DNA from: Acidobacteriota bacterium
GTDB taxonomy: Bacteria; Acidobacteriota; Terriglobia; Terriglobales; Acidobacteriaceae
Length of the DNA: 8,650 nt
Direction of reading: 5' to 3'
Assembly: GCA_028873155.1 (NCBI GenBank)
Contig: JAGWML010000130.1
Span: 1-8,650 of the forward strand
Of this stretch, positions 5,570 through 8,650 are shown in pieces (within the stretch, counting starts at the first letter, position 1; every line of letters begins with the position of its first letter). The notes below the pieces were generated by a model. That model had not been told where the DNA came from. It did not search any database and saw nothing but the letters and a program-made list of their open reading frames with translations. The position numbers and the translations under genes are program-made.

Positions 5570-6195
5570 CGCAGACTCCTTCGATGCTGCAGCATCTCGG
5601 CCATCAGGTTGCGCGCGCGAAAGAGCCTTGACCGCACGCTGGACTCGGTAATGCCAAGAACCTCGGAAATCTCCACGCTGGAGAGTTCGTCAAACGCCGA
5701 AAGAAGCAGCACCTCGCGCTCCTTTGCTGGAAGCCGCTCCACCAGTGAGAGAACCTGTTTGTGATGTTGCGAGGCGGATGCGCGTTCCTCTGCGCTCATG
5801 CCCTTGGCAGGCAGTACCCACGTCAGCTCGGCAATATCGTCGGTTTCCGGCCGTGTCTTCGCGCGCCGCTTGCGATCCAGCACGATATTCCAGACAATCC
5901 GCACCAGCCACACACGCCGATCGCGCACCTCATGCAGCGTATTCTGGTGGCGCAGCACGCGCAGAAAGGTTTCCTGCACGGCATCTTCAGCATCCTGTGC
6001 ATTTTTGAGCACCGAGTAGGCCACCCGGTACAGCGTGGACGCATACTCGTCCACCAGTGCAGCCACCGCGCTCTCGCCGGACTGCTCGCGCGCCTGGTCA
6101 CGCATAGCGATAGGACCGATCTCCATCCATCCTGCTAGGGCTGCTGAACTGGCGCTCATGCCCCACTGGACGCAGCGCGCCACAGAAGTGCTCAT
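5566..6195 (-). CDS. ECF-family RNA polymerase sigma factor
   Basis: A sigma-70 family ECF factor that directs RNA polymerase to a small stress or envelope regulon. With the longest start it has 209 residues. Region 2 spans about 47-111 (DEYASTLYRVAYSVLKNAQDAEDAVQETFLRVLRH, then RVWLVRIVWNIVLDRKRR). Region 4 spans about 149-202, with a helix-turn-helix at 171-197 (SSVEISEVLGITESSVRSRLFRAR). There are no region 1.1 or region 3 sequences. The start is uncertain: ATGs at 6195, 6159, 6126 and 6105 are all in frame, and none has an ideal ribosome-binding site. The shortest (179 residues) matches typical ECF length. The stop codon overlaps the anti-sigma start as ATGA, so translation is coupled. 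The TPR gene upstream ends 42 bases before ATG 6195, suggesting one transcript. Confidence 0.92.
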   Translation of the reverse strand: MSTSVARCVQWGMSASSAALAGWMEIGPIAMRDQAREQSGESAVAALVDEYASTLYRVAYSVLKNAQDAEDAVQETFLRVLRHQNTLHEVRDRRVWLVRIVWNIVLDRKRRAKTRPETDDIAELTWVLPAKGMSAEERASASQHHKQVLSLVERLPAKEREVLLLSAFDELSSVEISEVLGITESSVRSRLFRARNLMAEMLQHRRSLR

Positions 6196-6237
6196 CCGCC
6201 CGCCAGGACCCGTCGCGCCCCCGCTTCGTCGTAACCC

Positions 6238-6945
6238 CTACTGGACCGACGCCAGCTTCTGCGTCGCAATCGACCCGGCCATGCCGTCCTTGTCGGCATC
6301 CTTCACCTTGGCCCAAAGGGCCCGCGCCTGGTCCTTCTTTCCTGTCGCGGCATACAGATCAGCCAGATCCAACTGGGCCACCGTGGAAGGCACCGTCGTC
6401 GAGGGCTTTGCAATGAGGTCGTTGTACAGGGTAACGGCATCGCTATCCCGTCCGGTCTGGTGATAGAGACCAGCCAGGGCCAGCTTGGCAAGATTCGCGA
6501 GGTTACGGTCCCACGCGCTGGCAGCCGCCTTCAGTTCCGTTTCTGCCTGGCCGTTCTGGCCAAGGTCCGCATCGGTAACGCCGGCAAAATAGTGCGCCCG
6601 CGCGCCCTGTGGCAGCCAGCCATACTGCTGCGCCACCGCGGCAAACTGCTGATTCGCAGCCTGCGCGCGCTCCTTCGCCGTTGCGTAGACGCCCTTTTGC
6701 GGCGGCGCGCCGGGAATTGCCAGCGGAGCCGAGTACACATCCAGCGCAGCGCCAAGTGCCGCATCTGCCGCCGAGGTCCGCACGTTCCAGAAGATCCACG
6801 CCGCAGCCACCACCAGCACAGCAGTTCCGACGCTCACCACCCAACGCACCACGCCCTCGCGATGACCGCTCACCCAGCTGACGCCGGTCTTCGTTGCTTC
6901 GGCAAATTTATCGCCCTTCAGGGCATGACGGGTTTGTGTATCCAC
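6238..6945 (-). CDS. Membrane-anchored TPR protein, YfgM-like (SecYEG ancillary-subunit type)
   Basis: A 235-residue protein with about 32 N-terminal cytoplasmic residues, including DKFAEATKTGVSWVSGHRE, and one membrane helix at about 33-54. A periplasmic helical-repeat domain follows, with TPR-like pairs at about 92-125 (QFAAVAQQYGWL...), 132-160 and 165-222 (LAGLYHQTGRDSDAVTLYNDLI, then LADLYAATGKKDQARALWAKV). This layout matches the YfgM type (TPR_21 domain), which associates with the SecYEG translocon and periplasmic chaperones in Enterobacteria; the same role here is inference. The start is GTG at 6945 with GAGAAG just upstream; no better ATG exists in the N-terminal part. It is the first gene of the leftward unit, 42 bases ahead of the ECF sigma gene. 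A link between secretion load and the sigma regulon is possible but unproven. Confidence 0.8.
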   Translation of the reverse strand: MDTQTRHALKGDKFAEATKTGVSWVSGHREGVVRWVVSVGTAVLVVAAAWIFWNVRTSAADAALGAALDVYSAPLAIPGAPPQKGVYATAKERAQAANQQFAAVAQQYGWLPQGARAHYFAGVTDADLGQNGQAETELKAAASAWDRNLANLAKLALAGLYHQTGRDSDAVTLYNDLIAKPSTTVPSTVAQLDLADLYAATGKKDQARALWAKVKDADKDGMAGSIATQKLASVQ

Positions 6946-7034
6946 GGCTTCTCGTTGTCCTCGTGAGTCGTTGAACTTGCAGGCGGGTCCTTACAGGTTG
7001 GAGGCACAGCCACTGCAACCTATTCAGTCTATCA

Positions 7035-7050
7035 GCGCCTCAGGAGGCGC
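7035..7050. repeat. GC-rich 7-bp inverted repeat in divergent spacer
   Basis: GCGCCTC (7035-7041), AG and the exact reverse complement GAGGCGC (7044-7050) lie between the divergent YfgM-like and 125-residue genes, 90 bases from the GTG and 78 bases from the ATG. It could be an operator; in GC-rich DNA chance is also possible. Confidence 0.3.
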
Positions 7051-7092
7051 GTCCATACGGCAAGGTTCCCCAGGCTCGAGCGTGCCCTGCGC

Positions 7093-7121
7093 TTGCCGAT
7101 GACCGGGCGGAGCGATAGGCT
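7093..7121 (+). promoter_or_regulatory. Candidate promoter placing the start at or near the ATG
   Basis: TTGCCG (7093-7098) and TAGGCT (7116-7121) are separated by 17 bases and each keeps four of six consensus positions. Transcription would begin at about 7128, the A of the start codon, giving a leaderless message. The match is weak. Confidence 0.22.
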
Positions 7122-7127
7122 AATCAC

Positions 7128-7505
7128 ATGTACGAAGACTTTCACGTAACCGACCGCTGGACCGGCGAAGACCTGCACTGCAGCTGGAAGGCCAATATCG
7201 TGGCCATTGCCACGCGCCATGCCGACGCCGTGGATGTGCGCTTTGATATCAATGGCTGTCCCATGTGGATTGCCCTGCCCAGCGTGGCCTGGGTCGAGCA
7301 GAAGAAGCGCTCCGGCAAGGTCATCACCGACCAGCTCGCAGCCCAGATCGCCGGCCGTTATCTCAAGCAGCTGATGGAAGAGGGCTACGACGCGCGCCGC
7401 GAGGTCTACACCATGAGCGTGGAAGAGGTGCTGCAGCAGCTCGACGCCGTGGTGGAAGAGGCCCGCGCGCAGGGCGGTGTCCCGCTGCTCACGCTCAGCG
7501 CATAG
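7128..7505 (+). CDS. Small soluble protein of unknown function
   Basis: A 125-residue protein that I do not recognise. It has no signal peptide or membrane segment. The N-terminal half (about residues 1-62) looks like a beta-rich unit, with alternating strands in LHCSWKANIVAIATRHADAVDVRFDING and MWIALPSVAWVEQ. The C-terminal half (about 63-117) is predicted helical and acidic: ITDQLAAQIAGRYLKQLMEEGYDARREVYTMSVEEVLQQLDAVVEEARA. Codon use is like its neighbours, with C or G at most third positions, which supports a real gene. A weak AGG lies eight bases before the ATG, and a possible promoter sits directly upstream. It is 101 bases ahead of the exported unknown at 7607 and on the same strand, so the two may share a transcript. 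Confidence 0.75.
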   Translation: MYEDFHVTDRWTGEDLHCSWKANIVAIATRHADAVDVRFDINGCPMWIALPSVAWVEQKKRSGKVITDQLAAQIAGRYLKQLMEEGYDARREVYTMSVEEVLQQLDAVVEEARAQGGVPLLTLSA

Positions 7506-7606
7506 CTCGCAAGACCGCGGGCGCCGCAGCCCCGGCTCGCCCGGGCCGCGGCCACGATCCCTTGCCCGCATCCTCCGTCATCCAATCCGTACTCTCTGGA
7601 GGAGAC
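7506..7606 (+). promoter_or_regulatory. GC-rich gap with strong ribosome-binding site
   Basis: This spacer contains GC-rich self-complementary sequence (CCGCGG at 7515-7520 and 7546-7551) that can form a hairpin with no T tract. GGAGGAG at about 7598-7604, just before ATG 7607, is one of the best ribosome-binding sites in the window and fixes the start of the exported protein. Confidence 0.45.
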
Positions 7607-8482
7607 ATGCCGGCTGTGCGACCCGCTCTCGCGACGCTTGTATTCTCGCTTGCCATCTGCTGCGCCAAGCCCGCAGAGGCCTGGGCAGTGCGCCCCGACA
7701 GTTCCAATCAGCCTCCCCTGCCTGACACGACTCAGCTCCTGCAACGCGCCCTGGCCAATGAAAAGAAGGTCGCCGCCGAGCGCGAGCGCTACGAATGCCG
7801 CGTCACGGACGAGTCGGTTGAAACCGACAGCAAAGGCAACGTCAAGCGTCAGAGCACCGACGTCAGTGACCAGTTCTATGTGAACGGCGTCGCCATCGAG
7901 CGCAAGCTTTCAAAAAACGGCAAGGACCTCACGCCCGACCAGGCCGCCAAAGAGGACCAGCGCGTGATGAAAGAGACCTTGAAGTACAGCAACGAGGCCA
8001 AGGCGCGCAAAGAGACGGACGACGAGCAGCAACAGGTGCAGCAAATGCTGGAAGCGATGATGCTCACCAACGGCCATCGCGAAATCGTCAACGGGCGCAG
8101 CGTGCTCGACTACACTGTCGTTCCCAACCCGCACTTCGAAGCAAAGAATCTGAATCAGCGCTTTGCGCGCGCCATGCAGGGAACCTTGTCCGTCGATGAA
8201 GAGACCGGCGAGCCGATCGATCTCAACATCAAGTCCGTGCAGGACCTGAAGGTCGGCGGCGGCCTGCTTGCCGATCTCCACAAGGGCTTCTGGATTCACC
8301 TGCGCAATCAGCGCCAGCCCGACGGAGTTTGGCTGGCGGATCTCGTGGAGGGATCGGGCGATGCGCGGGCTCTGCTGTTTGTGCATCCCTATTTCCGCTT
8401 CAAAGAGACGACTGACAACTGCCATCTCTATACGGCCACGGCCACTCAGGTTGGCTCAGCCAAACCACTCGGGCAAAAATGA
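7607..8482 (+). CDS. Exported protein of unknown function
   Basis: A 291-residue protein with a typical signal peptide: basic start, hydrophobic core LATLVFSLAICCA, and probable cleavage after AEA at residue 24. It is not a lipoprotein, because the Cys residues lack a proper lipobox. The central part (about 40-160) is highly charged and helical, with a Glu/Gln-rich stretch at about 138-150. The C-terminal half (about 160-291) reads as beta strands with motifs such as ARAMQGTLSVDEETGEPIDL, GFWIHLRNQ and FVHPYFRFKETTDNCHLY. This recalls outer-membrane lipoprotein-sorting (LolA-like) folds, but I cannot confirm it. ATG 7607 has a strong GGAGGAG site four to six bases upstream; the frame is open back to 7265, but that part overlaps the 125-residue gene and is not a gene. 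It may be co-transcribed with that gene. Confidence 0.8.
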   Translation: MPAVRPALATLVFSLAICCAKPAEAWAVRPDSSNQPPLPDTTQLLQRALANEKKVAAERERYECRVTDESVETDSKGNVKRQSTDVSDQFYVNGVAIERKLSKNGKDLTPDQAAKEDQRVMKETLKYSNEAKARKETDDEQQQVQQMLEAMMLTNGHREIVNGRSVLDYTVVPNPHFEAKNLNQRFARAMQGTLSVDEETGEPIDLNIKSVQDLKVGGGLLADLHKGFWIHLRNQRQPDGVWLADLVEGSGDARALLFVHPYFRFKETTDNCHLYTATATQVGSAKPLGQK

Positions 8483-8611
8483 GACAGCCAATCAGAGCGG
8501 TGCTGAACGCGAGTCCGACCCCCATCAACAACCAGACCCGCCCGCGATGAGATATGCATTCTGAGGGCAAGGTCACTCCACTCACGGTGGCGTAAGGTAC
8601 CGCAGGGCCGA

Positions 8612-8650
8612 ATGATCAAACCTTCCACCCGAGCCGCATTATCGTCGACG
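8612..8650 (+). CDS. Possible start of a further gene, cut by the window edge
   Basis: ATG 8612 opens a frame of 13 codons (MIKPSTRAALSST) to the end of the window. AGGG lies six bases upstream, a fair ribosome-binding site. The basic N-terminus could begin a signal peptide, but too little is visible to identify the product or be sure it is a gene. It follows the exported protein gene after 129 bases. Confidence 0.3.
   Translation, partial: MIKPSTRAALSST

Noticed and set aside
7265..7606. N-terminal extension of the exported protein frame back to 7265
   Set aside because: It overlaps the 125-residue gene, its translation is Arg/Ala/Pro-rich shadow sequence, and ATG 7607 has both a strong ribosome-binding site and a proper signal peptide.
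8400..8585. 61-codon - strand frame with a hydrophobic stretch
   Set aside because: It starts at GTG without a ribosome-binding site and overlaps the end of the exported protein gene by over 80 bases; the hydrophobic run alone is not enough.

Overview
The window looks like an ordinary chromosomal stretch from a high-GC, soil-type bacterium, most likely an acidobacterium (Terriglobia-like). This assignment is inferred from gene style: C-ending codons, an exported M1-fold protein with TPRs, a YvlD-type membrane protein, an ECF sigma factor with a non-zinc anti-sigma partner, and small conserved-looking proteins of unknown function. No rRNA, tRNA, IS element, integrase or CRISPR array was found. 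I count eleven complete protein genes and one possible partial gene at the right edge.

Left part (1-2727). A large exported M1-peptidase-like protein with C-terminal TPRs is read rightward. It converges on an RlpA-like peptidoglycan hydrolase read leftward, and a 13-bp perfect stem between them can terminate transcription in both directions. The M1-like protein has lost the first zinc histidine, the catalytic glutamate, the third zinc ligand and the catalytic tyrosine, so it is very probably a pseudoenzyme.

Middle (2728-4917). A 437-bp, visibly AT-richer non-coding stretch holds several inverted repeats and a DnaA-box match. It separates the RlpA gene from a divergent, stand-alone phage-type GH24 lysozyme. 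The lysozyme converges on a leftward, tightly coupled pair: a mono-cupin protein and an 88-residue unknown. Divergent from the cupin is a four-helix YvlD/holin-4-family membrane protein. The divergent spacer carries an 18-bp near-palindrome, and the YvlD ribosome-binding site sits in a hairpin loop.

Right part (4918-8650). A leftward three-gene unit encodes a membrane-anchored TPR protein (YfgM-like), an ECF sigma factor and its likely anti-sigma factor. The sigma and anti-sigma genes share an ATGA overlap. Its end converges on the YvlD gene across a spacer that can fold into a nested stem arrangement. Divergent from this unit are a 125-residue unknown and an exported 291-residue unknown, both rightward. 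A possible next gene begins at 8612.

No obvious new multi-gene system is present. The most notable items are the catalytically dead M1-TPR protein, the lone cytoplasmic-type lysozyme beside an RlpA enzyme with an inverted-repeat-rich spacer between them, and the structured RNA candidates around the YvlD gene. Cell-envelope functions recur (RlpA, lysozyme, YvlD, YfgM-like, ECF/anti-sigma), but a shared pathway is only inference.
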